From positions 32,764 to 96,763 of the IMG/VR virus record IMGVR_UViG_3300034106_004144: a stretch of 64,000 nucleotides of DNA. The stretch is one strand, 5' to 3'. This document shows, in pieces, positions 52,645 through 60,517 of the stretch (its first letter is position 1; each line of letters begins with the position of its first letter). The stretch is from a virus. The position numbers and the translations under genes are program-made. Below the pieces are notes generated by a model. It did not search any database. It worked only from the letters and a program-made list of their open reading frames with translations, and had not been told where the DNA came from.

Positions 52645-53795
52645 TGGGTATTTTTATAAAAAATAAAACAAAAAGGGTACAAAAAGATGACACAAAACAA
52701 CCAGTGTTAACTAATACTGCAACTAATAAATCTTTAATAGGTGAAGAGGTTGTCGTTGCTGAAAAAAAAGCAATAAAAAAAGGATTTGGGGATAAAAAAA
52801 TTGTAAACAAAGAACCAGTAAAGGCCACAATTAATTCTGTGGCGGTTGGTAAAGAGGAAAAAAAGTCCGTGTTGTTATTTGAAAACAACGAAAAAAATGA
52901 ACCGACCACAAATTCATTAATTAATAAAATTAATAAATCTTCAGGTAGAAATTCAATTTTTGACAAAGTTGTTGCCCCAGAAATTAAAAATTCAAATGTA
53001 GCTAAATCAAATGACAAAGTTGTTAACGACATTTATGATAAAGCTAGAAAAAATATTAGTTTTATAAAAAATAAAAATAATAAGTACTATGATTTTGTTT
53101 TCACTAAAGGGTACATAAATGAAAAAGATATTAAACATGTTAACACTGAACTAGATAAACAATTAAATAATTTAAAAATAAATCCGTCAACAATGGATTT
53201 ATACTTTTTTAAATCGTTTATAAAAGATAAAACAATCGCTCTTATAGCTAACTCGTCTGATTTATTAAATAAAAAACTTGGTGCGGAAATAGATTCTCAT
53301 GACATTGTAGTTAGATTTAATTCATATAAAATATTAAAAGAGGATACTGGGGAAAAATTAACTATACATGTTAGCATTTATTTACAAAATGAAAATTTAA
53401 ATAATTTTGCACCTATTAGATTTATCCTTTCGGGTAATAAAATAAACTGGGCTAAAAAAATATTAACATTAAATAAGTTTAACCAATCTACAATATTAAA
53501 GTATAATCACCACTCAACATTACCAGGTAATTTTAGAGACGATTCGCCAACCACAACGGGATTCGCCACCTTAATTTTACTACTTAAAATTGGTGGTTTT
53601 CAAAAAATTAATATGTTTGGTTTTGATTTTTATCAAAACGGTAATGATAGTTTATTTAGAACGGACGTTGGTATGGAATCCCCAATATCTACCGTTCATG
53701 ATTATTTCTTCGAAAAAGAATTTATGATGGAATATTCATATGAATATGACGATAAAAAAAATATAATTACTTTTTATGATTATAGCACATTTTAA
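52644..53795 (+). CDS. GT29-type sialyltransferase-like protein
   Basis: 383 aa. Residues 198-226 carry the large sialylmotif: IALIANSSDLLNKKLGAE, then IDSHDIVVRFN. A small sialylmotif-like stretch, SPTTTGFATLILLLKIGGFQ and then MFGFDF, lies at 301-326, and HDYFFEKEF at 352-360 recalls the very small motif with its catalytic His. The order and spacing are those of the eukaryotic-type GT29 family, known in only some bacteria and viruses. The first 180 residues are a Lys/Asn-rich linker of unknown use. It directly follows the NeuA-like gene (1-nt overlap), whose product would supply the donor. There is no predicted membrane anchor. Confidence 0.7.
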   Translation: MGIFIKNKTKRVQKDDTKQPVLTNTATNKSLIGEEVVVAEKKAIKKGFGDKKIVNKEPVKATINSVAVGKEEKKSVLLFENNEKNEPTTNSLINKINKSSGRNSIFDKVVAPEIKNSNVAKSNDKVVNDIYDKARKNISFIKNKNNKYYDFVFTKGYINEKDIKHVNTELDKQLNNLKINPSTMDLYFFKSFIKDKTIALIANSSDLLNKKLGAEIDSHDIVVRFNSYKILKEDTGEKLTIHVSIYLQNENLNNFAPIRFILSGNKINWAKKILTLNKFNQSTILKYNHHSTLPGNFRDDSPTTTGFATLILLLKIGGFQKINMFGFDFYQNGNDSLFRTDVGMESPISTVHDYFFEKEFMMEYSYEYDDKKNIITFYDYSTF

Positions 53796-54624
53796 AGAAA
53801 CGCCAATAGCACATGCACCAGAAGCGATTAGTGATGTTATAAATAAATATACAGATCATAAATCGTATGTTTTTGGCTACGGTTACCCGAATAAAAAATT
53901 AATACCAAAAACCGATATACTCCATTTACATAATAAGGATAGAAATTATAATTTTAATAAAAAAGTAATACAGTATCATAGTGAACCTTTTAGGGTAACA
54001 TTGGATGTAAAAACAAAAAAATTAGTAATAGCTCAGTACCATGCAACCTTACCAGAATATAATAATTGTACCGTTGTTAGAAACCCAATTGACATTTATG
54101 ATGTAAAATTTTTACCAAAATACCAAAATAAAAAAATAAGAATTGGTTATTCTCCGTCAACAGTCAGACCACTATCAATTTGGGCAGATAAAGGATATAC
54201 TGAAACATATCCCATTTTACAAAAAATAAAATCTAAATACGGAAACTCCGTTGAAATTGATATAATTGTAAATGTTTCATTAGACGAATGTTTAAAAAGA
54301 AAATCTCTATGTAATATTTTTATTGATGAAGTAAAAACAATATCATATCATAGATCTGGGTTAGAATCGTTATCAATGGGTATTCCAACAATATGTTCAA
54401 TTGGCCCATCCGTTGAAAAACTTTTATTAAATTCTTCTGGTGCGCCAAATAGCCCGTTTATTAATGTAAATCATAATCAGTTAGAAAAAAAACTAATTGA
54501 ATTAATAAATTTGGGGGTGGGTAATTTGTTGGAAATTGGTTACAATAATAGACTTTGGATGGAAAAATATTGGTCACCAGATACTATCGCAAACGAATAT
54601 ATTGAAATATATAAAAAAATATAA
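53776..54624 (+). CDS. GT-B glycosyltransferase
   Basis: 282 aa. IIAHFKETPIAHAPEAISDV, HLHNKDRNYNF, RIGYSPSTVRPLSIWADKG, IDIIVNVSLDECLKRKSLCN and then YHRSGLESLSMGIPTICSIG: the last (G-L-E-S-L-S-M-G-I-P-T) is the donor-binding EX7E-type region of GT4-like enzymes. It is short, with a reduced acceptor domain. It overlaps the GT29-like gene by 20 nt and is followed 1 nt later by a GT-A gene. Confidence 0.8.
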   Translation: MIIAHFKETPIAHAPEAISDVINKYTDHKSYVFGYGYPNKKLIPKTDILHLHNKDRNYNFNKKVIQYHSEPFRVTLDVKTKKLVIAQYHATLPEYNNCTVVRNPIDIYDVKFLPKYQNKKIRIGYSPSTVRPLSIWADKGYTETYPILQKIKSKYGNSVEIDIIVNVSLDECLKRKSLCNIFIDEVKTISYHRSGLESLSMGIPTICSIGPSVEKLLLNSSGAPNSPFINVNHNQLEKKLIELINLGVGNLLEIGYNNRLWMEKYWSPDTIANEYIEIYKKI

Positions 54625-54625
54625 A

Positions 54626-55297
54626 ATGAAAAAATATTCAATTATAATACCAACGATGTGGATGTCTAGTCATTTATTTAAAATGTTAGACTTTTATGAG
54701 GAAAATGAATTAATACAAGAGGTTATAATTATAGATAATGCGCCAGAAAAGGGGCAACCAATACCAAAACAATTAAGTAAGTTAAAACTACATACTAAGG
54801 GTAAAAACATATATGTTAACCCAGCCTGGAATTTTGGTGTTTCATTAGCAATTAGTGATTATATTATAATTGCTAATGATGATATATTATTTAATAAAAA
54901 AGATTTTGATGAGTTACTAAATAAGTCTTTTGAGTTTTTAAACGAAAACACCATAATTGGCCCATCAATGTATTGTTTTAAACAAAATCCCGAGAATTAT
55001 AGTTTGCGATATAATGGTTTAAAAATCGAAAAGCTTAATGTAGGATTTACTTATGGTTTTGGTACATTTATGATAATGAAAAAAAACTCTTATACAATAA
55101 TACCAGATGATATTTTAATATTTCATGGAGACGTCATTCAACACAGAACAAATGATGTGTTTTTATTTAGTGGTATTGAGATAGATACACCGATGAGCGT
55201 AACACTTAAAAGTGATCCACAAATACATAATTTAGCTAAATTAGACCACGCCAAATCATTAAAGTATGATGTCAAAAAATTAATTAAATTTAAATAA
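54626..55297 (+). CDS. GT-A glycosyltransferase, GT2-like
   Basis: 223 aa from ATG 54626 (an earlier in-frame ATG at 54536 lies inside the preceding gene and adds only non-conserved residues). KYSIIIPTMWMSSHLFKMLD, VIIIDNAPEKG, NPAWNFGVSLAISDYIIIAN with ND and DILFNKKDFDE give the GT2 fold with an N-D-D donor site. The C terminus (LFSGIEIDTPMSVTLKSDP) is less conserved. It is 1 nt before the aminotransferase gene. Confidence 0.8.
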   Translation: MKKYSIIIPTMWMSSHLFKMLDFYEENELIQEVIIIDNAPEKGQPIPKQLSKLKLHTKGKNIYVNPAWNFGVSLAISDYIIIANDDILFNKKDFDELLNKSFEFLNENTIIGPSMYCFKQNPENYSLRYNGLKIEKLNVGFTYGFGTFMIMKKNSYTIIPDDILIFHGDVIQHRTNDVFLFSGIEIDTPMSVTLKSDPQIHNLAKLDHAKSLKYDVKKLIKFK

Positions 55298-55942
55298 ATG
55301 GCTAACGGAATTTACAAAATAACAGAAGAATTTGAAAAAGCGTTAAGTGATTACACAGGCGCACCATATGTTGTTACATTAGATAACCAATCAAACGGTT
55401 TATTTTTATCATTATACTACGAAAATAATATTAAAAAAAGTATAACAACCCCAAAAATTACAATACCATCAAGAACATACCCATCGGTACCGTGTGAAAT
55501 AATACACGCGGGCTTAAAAGTTGATTTTTATCCTATTGAGGGGACAAAATTAAAAGGCGCTTATGAATTAAAGGGTAGTAATGTCTGGGATTCCGCTTTA
55601 AGGTTTACCGCAAATATGTATTTACCATCAACACATATGTGCATATCTTTTACGGGCCCATATAAACATTTTAAATTAAGTAAAGGAGGTGCTATTTTAA
55701 CTGATAGCCATGAAGCTTATTTATGGTTTAAGAGGGCTAGATATAGTGGTAGGAGGGAATGCTCTTATCATGACGATCATTTTGATATGTTGGGTTGGAA
55801 TTTTTATATGATGCCAGAATTAGCGGCACGTGGGTTGTTGTTAATGAATCAATTTTACAACATCGATGGCACAAAAAAAGAAAACGCGGATTTAGAATTA
55901 CCATATCCAGATTTATCAAAGTTTGATATTTATAAACAATGA
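55298..55942 (+). CDS. DegT/DnrJ-type sugar aminotransferase, shortened
   Basis: 214 aa, against about 370 for the family. Visible are VVTLDNQSNGLFLSLYY (the 'TxSGTxAL'-like strand, here modified), IPSRTYPSVPCEIIHAGLKV, WDSA (D98, PLP N1 partner), FTGPYKHFKLSKGGAILTD (K123 or K126 as PLP lysine) and GWNFYMMPELAARGLLLMNQ, the usual dimer interface. The C-terminal substrate-binding domain is missing. Family members put an amino group onto nucleotide-linked keto sugars, a step in pseudaminic and legionaminic acid synthesis. The truncation makes full activity uncertain. It overlaps the next gene by 4 nt. Confidence 0.75.
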   Translation: MANGIYKITEEFEKALSDYTGAPYVVTLDNQSNGLFLSLYYENNIKKSITTPKITIPSRTYPSVPCEIIHAGLKVDFYPIEGTKLKGAYELKGSNVWDSALRFTANMYLPSTHMCISFTGPYKHFKLSKGGAILTDSHEAYLWFKRARYSGRRECSYHDDHFDMLGWNFYMMPELAARGLLLMNQFYNIDGTKKENADLELPYPDLSKFDIYKQ

Positions 55943-56661
55943 AACACATAATTGTCTTTTTGGCTTATGAAAATTTTGATATTATTAAAAAATCATTTAA
56001 TTCGTTAAAAAATTGCGATTCGGATTTTTTTATTATTGAAAATAACTCTAAAAATTCAAATATCATAAAAGAATTTTTTATAAATGAAAATTTAGTCGGG
56101 TATATTCAATTTATAGAAAATGCTGCGGCAAATGCTGTAAATATTTTTATTAAAAAATATTATAACTTATTATCCCAATATGATTATGTGACAATAACTG
56201 ATGGTGATTTATTTCTATATGACGCAACAGAAACATTTGGTGAAATAATTTCATCGTTTAATCATAATAATTGTTATGTTTGTGGCGTTGCCTTATATAA
56301 AGGTAATTATTATGAAAATACAACCAATAGAATTATTGGTACCGAATATTATATTGAACATATGTTAAGTAAGTCGGAACATAAATTAGAGGCAATAAAA
56401 GGTAGAACAGGTAATCATTTATTGACCTTTAATAAAGAAAGTCTACACGTTATTAAAGACATCCATTATATTGATTCAAATATTTTTAAAAAAATAAAAG
56501 AGCTGGGTGGATCTTGTTATAGAACAACAAAAAATTTGGCCTATCATTTAACTTGGGATGTATATTTTGATGGTAATCCATATTATGAGAATAAAAAAAA
56601 TAATTTAAAAGAAATCTGGTCACAATCTGATTTTGATTTTAAATATAATGTTATTATATGA
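55939..56661 (+). CDS. Glycosyltransferase-like protein (GT-A)
   Basis: 240 aa. HIIVFLAYENFDIIKKSFNS, FFIIENNSKN, YDYVTITDGDLFLYDATETF (the D-G-D of a DxD donor site) and CYVCGVALYKG are GT2-like; the end (LAYHLTWDVYFDGNPYYENK) is also seen in these families. It is 4 nt overlapped with each neighbour. It probably adds a sugar to the same glycan as the flanking enzymes. The divergence from standard GT2 is moderate. Confidence 0.7.
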   Translation: MKHIIVFLAYENFDIIKKSFNSLKNCDSDFFIIENNSKNSNIIKEFFINENLVGYIQFIENAAANAVNIFIKKYYNLLSQYDYVTITDGDLFLYDATETFGEIISSFNHNNCYVCGVALYKGNYYENTTNRIIGTEYYIEHMLSKSEHKLEAIKGRTGNHLLTFNKESLHVIKDIHYIDSNIFKKIKELGGSCYRTTKNLAYHLTWDVYFDGNPYYENKKNNLKEIWSQSDFDFKYNVII

Positions 56662-57245
56662 AAAGAGCATTAATTGGTGCTGGTGGTTTTGCACGTGAAA
56701 TTAAATCGCATATTGGTGATGAATCAATGATATGTTTTGTTGATGATAGTTACTATGTTGGTGATACCTATACGTTACCATTAAGTCACTTTAATCCAAA
56801 TGAATATGAGGTATTGATTGCTATCGGAGACCCACGTGCAAGATATGAGATAAGTAATCGCTTACCTAAAGATACTAAATATTTTACGCATATTGATAAA
56901 CGAGCAAATATATTAGATGAAAATATTGAAATTGGCGAGGGTAGTATTATTTGTGCTGGCTGCATATTAACAACAAATATTAAAATAGGTAAACATGCCC
57001 ATTTAAATTTACAAACAACAATCGGGCATGATACAACCATAGGTAACTTTTTTACAACAGCCCCTGGAGCAAAAATATCTGGTAATTGTGTAATACACGA
57101 TTTAGTTTACATTGGGACAAACGCTTCTGTTAGAGAAAAAATAACGATCCATAGCTTAACAACAATAGGTTTAAATGCTGGTGTGGTAAAAGATATAACT
57201 GAACCAGGTGTTTACGGCGGAACGCCATGTAAAAAAATTAAATAA
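56658..57245 (+). CDS. neuD: NeuD-like sugar O/N-acyltransferase
   Basis: 195 aa. An N-terminal Rossmann-like nucleotide-sugar-binding part (MKRALIGAGGFAREIKSHIG, VLIAIGDPRARYEI) is followed by a left-handed beta-helix of hexapeptide repeats (IGEGSIICAGCILTTNIKIG, HAHLNLQTTIGHDTTIGN, VYIGTNASVREKITIHS). The order is that of NeuD/PglD-type acetyltransferases, which O- or N-acetylate sialic acid or amino sugars using acetyl-CoA; the His of IGHDT is the candidate base. It sits in a sialic-acid-type block, in agreement with NeuD. Confidence 0.85.
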   Translation: MKRALIGAGGFAREIKSHIGDESMICFVDDSYYVGDTYTLPLSHFNPNEYEVLIAIGDPRARYEISNRLPKDTKYFTHIDKRANILDENIEIGEGSIICAGCILTTNIKIGKHAHLNLQTTIGHDTTIGNFFTTAPGAKISGNCVIHDLVYIGTNASVREKITIHSLTTIGLNAGVVKDITEPGVYGGTPCKKIK

Positions 57246-57246
57246 T

Positions 57247-57861
57247 ATGCAAAATACAGTAGAATCTTTAAATTTAATTAAAAAAATATCAGATGAGATT
57301 AATAATATGACATTTCATCACCATTATTATGTTTTATATGATATAGCTAAAGAATTTGGAACCTCACCAATTAACTATGTTGAAATCGGTTGTTATGCTG
57401 GGGGCTCCGCTTGTCTTATGCTACAAAGGCCAAATACTAACGTAATTAGTATTGATTTAGGTGTACCAATTAAACCAGAAGTAGTTAAAAATAATGTAAA
57501 AAAATTAAATATTTTAAATAACAATTACAATTATATACAAGGTAACTCACAAAAAAATGAAACGGTTAGTGAGTTAAAAAAATTGGTTGAATTGATAGAT
57601 ATTTTATTTATTGACGGTGACCATAGTTATAATGGTGTTATTAACGATTTTAATTTGTATTCTAAAATGGTAAAACCAGGTGGTTATATTATTTTTGATG
57701 ATTATAACGACAAACAACATAGCCCTCAAGTTAAAGTAGCTGTTGACGACTTATTAAAAAATAACTATGAGTATGAAATATTTGGTACATTACCAAATAT
57801 TTTTGGCGCTAGGCCTAGTGAATTAAAAGAGGGTAATTGTTTTATAATTAAAAAAAAATAA
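57247..57861 (+). CDS. Class I SAM-dependent methyltransferase
   Basis: 204 aa from ATG 57247 (a longer frame from 57208 overlaps the NeuD-like gene and is not needed). NYVEIGCYAGGSACLML is the SAM-binding motif I, NVISIDLGVP motif II, and DILFIDGDHSYNGVINDFNL with VKPGGYIIFDDYND are the motif of the cephalosporin-hydroxylase and rhamnosyl O-methyltransferase-like family acting on sugars. It would methylate a sugar hydroxyl. It is between NeuD-like and glycosyltransferase genes in the same operon. Confidence 0.8.
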   Translation: MQNTVESLNLIKKISDEINNMTFHHHYYVLYDIAKEFGTSPINYVEIGCYAGGSACLMLQRPNTNVISIDLGVPIKPEVVKNNVKKLNILNNNYNYIQGNSQKNETVSELKKLVELIDILFIDGDHSYNGVINDFNLYSKMVKPGGYIIFDDYNDKQHSPQVKVAVDDLLKNNYEYEIFGTLPNIFGARPSELKEGNCFIIKKK

Positions 57862-57862
57862 T

Positions 57863-58543
57863 ATGTTAGCAATTGTCATATCCACGTATCAAAGAAATGA
57901 TGGTACAACACCCATTCATTTAACCAAAGCATTAACTTCGATTAAAAATCAAACATACCAAAATTATATGGTATTTTTAATTGGCGATCGCTATGATAAT
58001 AATGATGAGTTTATAAGATTAGCGACATCAATAATTGATTCTGATAAAATGGTGTTTGTTAATTTACCAAATGCTGTTGAAAGAGAAAAATATCCGTTTG
58101 GTGATGTACGTCTGTGGTCATCTGGCGGCGTAAATGCAGTTAATTTCGGTATTAAACTTGCTTTGGAACAAAATTATAATTATATTTGTAGACTAGATCA
58201 CGATGACTGGTGGGCGCCAGAACATTTGGATTTAATAAAAGATAAATTAAACGAAGATCATATAATAATAGCAACGAAAGGTATGCATTTCACTGATAAA
58301 ATATTACCTGTAAAAGATAGTAACCCATTCTACCCTAAAAGTTCAGATTTATTACATTCGTCTGTTTGTATAAATTTTAAAAAAACTCCGTTAAGGTATC
58401 GCGATGTTTTTGCCGAAGAAGGTAGACCTTATGCGGCTGATGCTGATTTATGGGATAGATTGTCTTATTATATGGTAAAAAACAATAAAACAGGTTATTT
58501 AATAAACAAGGTAACGTGTTATCATAGTAATGAAAGAAGATGA
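57863..58543 (+). CDS. GT-A glycosyltransferase, GT2-like
   Basis: 226 aa. MLAIVISTYQRNDG starts like GT2 enzymes, followed by SIKNQTYQNYMVFLIGDRYD, GGVNAVNFGIKLALEQNYNY, ICRLDHDDWWAPEHLDL (the D-H-D-D donor site) and AADADLWDRLSYYM (acceptor side). Standard GT2 fold without membrane helices. It ends 4 nt before the NeuB-like gene. Confidence 0.85.
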   Translation: MLAIVISTYQRNDGTTPIHLTKALTSIKNQTYQNYMVFLIGDRYDNNDEFIRLATSIIDSDKMVFVNLPNAVEREKYPFGDVRLWSSGGVNAVNFGIKLALEQNYNYICRLDHDDWWAPEHLDLIKDKLNEDHIIIATKGMHFTDKILPVKDSNPFYPKSSDLLHSSVCINFKKTPLRYRDVFAEEGRPYAADADLWDRLSYYMVKNNKTGYLINKVTCYHSNERR

Positions 58544-58547
58544 CTAA

Positions 58548-59393
58548 ATGAAAAAGGTAAAAATAATAGCGGAAATAGGGATTAATCACAATGGCGATAT
58601 TGAAATTGCCAAACAATTAATTATGGTGGCGAAAGCGGCTGGATGTGATTACGTAAAATTTCAGAAGAGAAACCCAGATGTGTGTGTTCCAGAAGACCAA
58701 AAAAATAAAATTCGCCAAACGCCATGGGGTGAAATGACATATCTGGAATACAAATGGAGAACTGAATTTAATTATGAACAATACTCTGAAATTGATGAGT
58801 TTTGCAAACAAATCGGTATAAAATGGTTTGTGTCTGTTTGGGACAAAGATAGCGTAGAGTTTATGGATATCTTTAGAAGATTAGGTAAAGCCTACGATGG
58901 TACAATGAAAATACCATCAGCGTTGATTACGGACTTAGAACTTTGTAAATACGCAAGAGCCAATTGTGATAAATTAATTATTTCAACTGGAATGAGTACT
59001 GAAAAAGAGGTTAGAGCCTGTATTAGTACCTGCAATCCAGATGTTGTTATGCACACAAACTCAACTTACCCATGTCCTGTTGAAGAATTAAATTTGAATT
59101 ACATAAATTGGCTTAAAAGTTGGTACCCAGGCTTAGATATAGGATATAGTGGTCACGAGTATGGTTTAGTTACAACATTTGCAACAATACCTATGGGTGT
59201 CACTTGGATTGAAAGACATATCACCTTGGATAGAAATATGTGGGGTTCCGATCACTCAGCTTCAATAGAACCATCTGGTTTATTCAAGCTAGTTAAAGGT
59301 ATACGTGACATTGAGTCATCTTTAAGTATCCCAATGAAACCTAGAGAAGTTTTTGGCGGGGAATTAGCTAAACAAAAAAGCTTGAGGAAATAA
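58548..59393 (+). CDS. neuB: NeuB-like nonulosonic acid synthase (short)
   Basis: 281 aa. The TIM-barrel signature is clear: IIAEIGINHNGDIEIAKQLI (7-26), VKFQKRNPD, MKIPSALITDLELCKYA, LIISTGMSTEKEV, HTNSTYPCPVEELNLNYINW, GYSGHEYG and ERHITLDRNMWGSDHSASIE, with the metal-binding His and Glu residues of the family. It condenses phosphoenolpyruvate with N-acetylmannosamine (or a related sugar) to give a sialic-acid-type sugar. Bacterial NeuB is about 340-350 aa and ends in a SAF (antifreeze-like) domain; here the protein stops just after KQKSLRK, where SAF would begin, so the domain is missing. Confidence 0.85.
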   Translation: MKKVKIIAEIGINHNGDIEIAKQLIMVAKAAGCDYVKFQKRNPDVCVPEDQKNKIRQTPWGEMTYLEYKWRTEFNYEQYSEIDEFCKQIGIKWFVSVWDKDSVEFMDIFRRLGKAYDGTMKIPSALITDLELCKYARANCDKLIISTGMSTEKEVRACISTCNPDVVMHTNSTYPCPVEELNLNYINWLKSWYPGLDIGYSGHEYGLVTTFATIPMGVTWIERHITLDRNMWGSDHSASIEPSGLFKLVKGIRDIESSLSIPMKPREVFGGELAKQKSLRK

Positions 59394-59719
59394 TGAACAT
59401 TTACGTAGACGTAGATAACACAATAACCGAAACTTCTGGTATGGATTATCAGAATGCTAAACCTATATACGCGAAAATCTCAATCATAAATAAATTATAC
59501 GATTTAGGCCATACAATTACTTATTGGACAGCTAGGGGTTCCATTTCAGGTATTGACTATTATTCACTCACGAAATTACAACTAGATTCGTGGGGTGTAA
59601 AATATCACAATTTCATGGTTGGAAAACCAGCTTTTGATCTTTTAATTGATGATAAAACAATAAACAACATTAATGAAAACCTTTTTACATGGGCAACCAA
59701 AGAAGAAGAAAAAAACTAA
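59393..59719 (+). CDS. HAD-family phosphatase-like protein
   Basis: 108 aa, small and cap-less. IYVDVDNTITETSG has the D-x-D-x-T nucleophile motif (D5, D7), ITYWTARGSISG the second motif with Thr, KPAFDLLIDDKTIN the D-D metal site. It matches the short HAD group found in capsule and sugar loci, so it might dephosphorylate a sugar phosphate precursor, for example in the nonulosonate route. Its ATG overlaps the NeuB stop (1 nt) and its own 3' end overlaps PhoH by 31 nt. Confidence 0.75.
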   Translation: MNIYVDVDNTITETSGMDYQNAKPIYAKISIINKLYDLGHTITYWTARGSISGIDYYSLTKLQLDSWGVKYHNFMVGKPAFDLLIDDKTINNINENLFTWATKEEEKN

Positions 59720-60426
59720 CACCAGAAGAAGAGCTAGAGGCTTTTGAGGCTATTAATCGAGGCCATTCTGGTAATATATTTGATAAAATTAAAATTGATA
59801 TTAAATCAAAAACACCAAATCAAAAAAAATTAGTAAACGAAATAAAAGCCAAGGAGATTGTAATATGCTCTGGCTTACCAGGTACTGGTAAAACATTTTT
59901 GTCTTGTGCCGTTGCTTTAGAATTATTAAAGCACGACCCAAGGTATAAAAAAATTGTTATTGTTAAATCCGTTACTACTTTAAAAGATGAAGAGATTGGG
60001 TTTTTGAAAGGAACCATGAAAGAAAAAATGGAACCGTTTATGTACTCTTTTATGCATAATTTTGAAAAAGTAATCGGTAAGTATAACGTGGAAGCTTTAA
60101 GGGCCGCTGGAATGATAGAAGAGCTCCCAATAGCATACATGAGGGGTATTAATATAGATAATTCAATTACAATCATCGATGAAGCACAAAATATATCAAT
60201 AGATAACATAAGAACCATAATGACACGTCTCGGTGAAAATTCAAAAATGATTTTTCTTGGGGATGAGAACCAAATTGATATGAAGAAAAAGTCTGAAAGT
60301 TCATTGAACTTCATCATCAATAAGTTTAAAGATTTTGAAGAGGTTGGTACTGTTGTTCTGGGTGAAGACGATGTCGTTAGAAACCCACTAATCAAGAAAA
60401 TTGAACAGATTTTCAGAGAAAAGTAA
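59689..60426 (+). CDS. phoH: PhoH-family ATPase
   Basis: 245 aa. After a basic and acidic N-terminal segment (MGNQRRRKKLTPEEELEAFE) it has Walker A SGLPGTGKTFL (61-71), IVKSVTTLKDEEIGFLKGTM, Walker B IIDEAQNI (162-169) and FLGDENQID (sensor-like), typical PhoH2/PhoH-type ATPases common in phages. Function in phages is unsettled; RNA helicase or RNase roles have been proposed. It is placed at the end of the sugar operon and starts inside the HAD gene. Confidence 0.92.
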   Translation: MGNQRRRKKLTPEEELEAFEAINRGHSGNIFDKIKIDIKSKTPNQKKLVNEIKAKEIVICSGLPGTGKTFLSCAVALELLKHDPRYKKIVIVKSVTTLKDEEIGFLKGTMKEKMEPFMYSFMHNFEKVIGKYNVEALRAAGMIEELPIAYMRGINIDNSITIIDEAQNISIDNIRTIMTRLGENSKMIFLGDENQIDMKKKSESSLNFIINKFKDFEEVGTVVLGEDDVVRNPLIKKIEQIFREK

Positions 60427-60434
60427 TAATAACT

Positions 60435-60465
60435 GTTTACTTTTTACACTTTAATCATAAGTTTG
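60435..60465 (+). promoter_or_regulatory. Possible Bacteroidota-type promoter embedded in an inverted repeat
   Basis: TTT (60435-60437), 20 nt, TAAGTTTG (60458-60465), a perfect -7 box but a weak -33. The -7 box lies inside the left arm of the inverted repeat 60453-60517, which fits an operator overlapping the promoter. Confidence 0.5.
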
Positions 60466-60517
60466 CAGAAATAACGCAAAAATAAACGTTTTGCAAAAAT
60501 AATGCAAACTTATGATT
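60453..60517. repeat. Perfect 15-bp inverted repeat spanning a promoter and a start codon
   Basis: AATCATAAGTTTGCA (60453-60467) and TGCAAACTTATGATT (60503-60517) are exact reverse complements, 35 nt apart. A nested pair GCAAAA (60475-60480) and TTTTGC (60489-60494) lies inside. The left arm holds the -7 box TAAGTTTG and the right arm holds the ATG (60512-60514) of the following gene. In RNA the arms could pair and hide the start codon. Confidence 0.9.
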
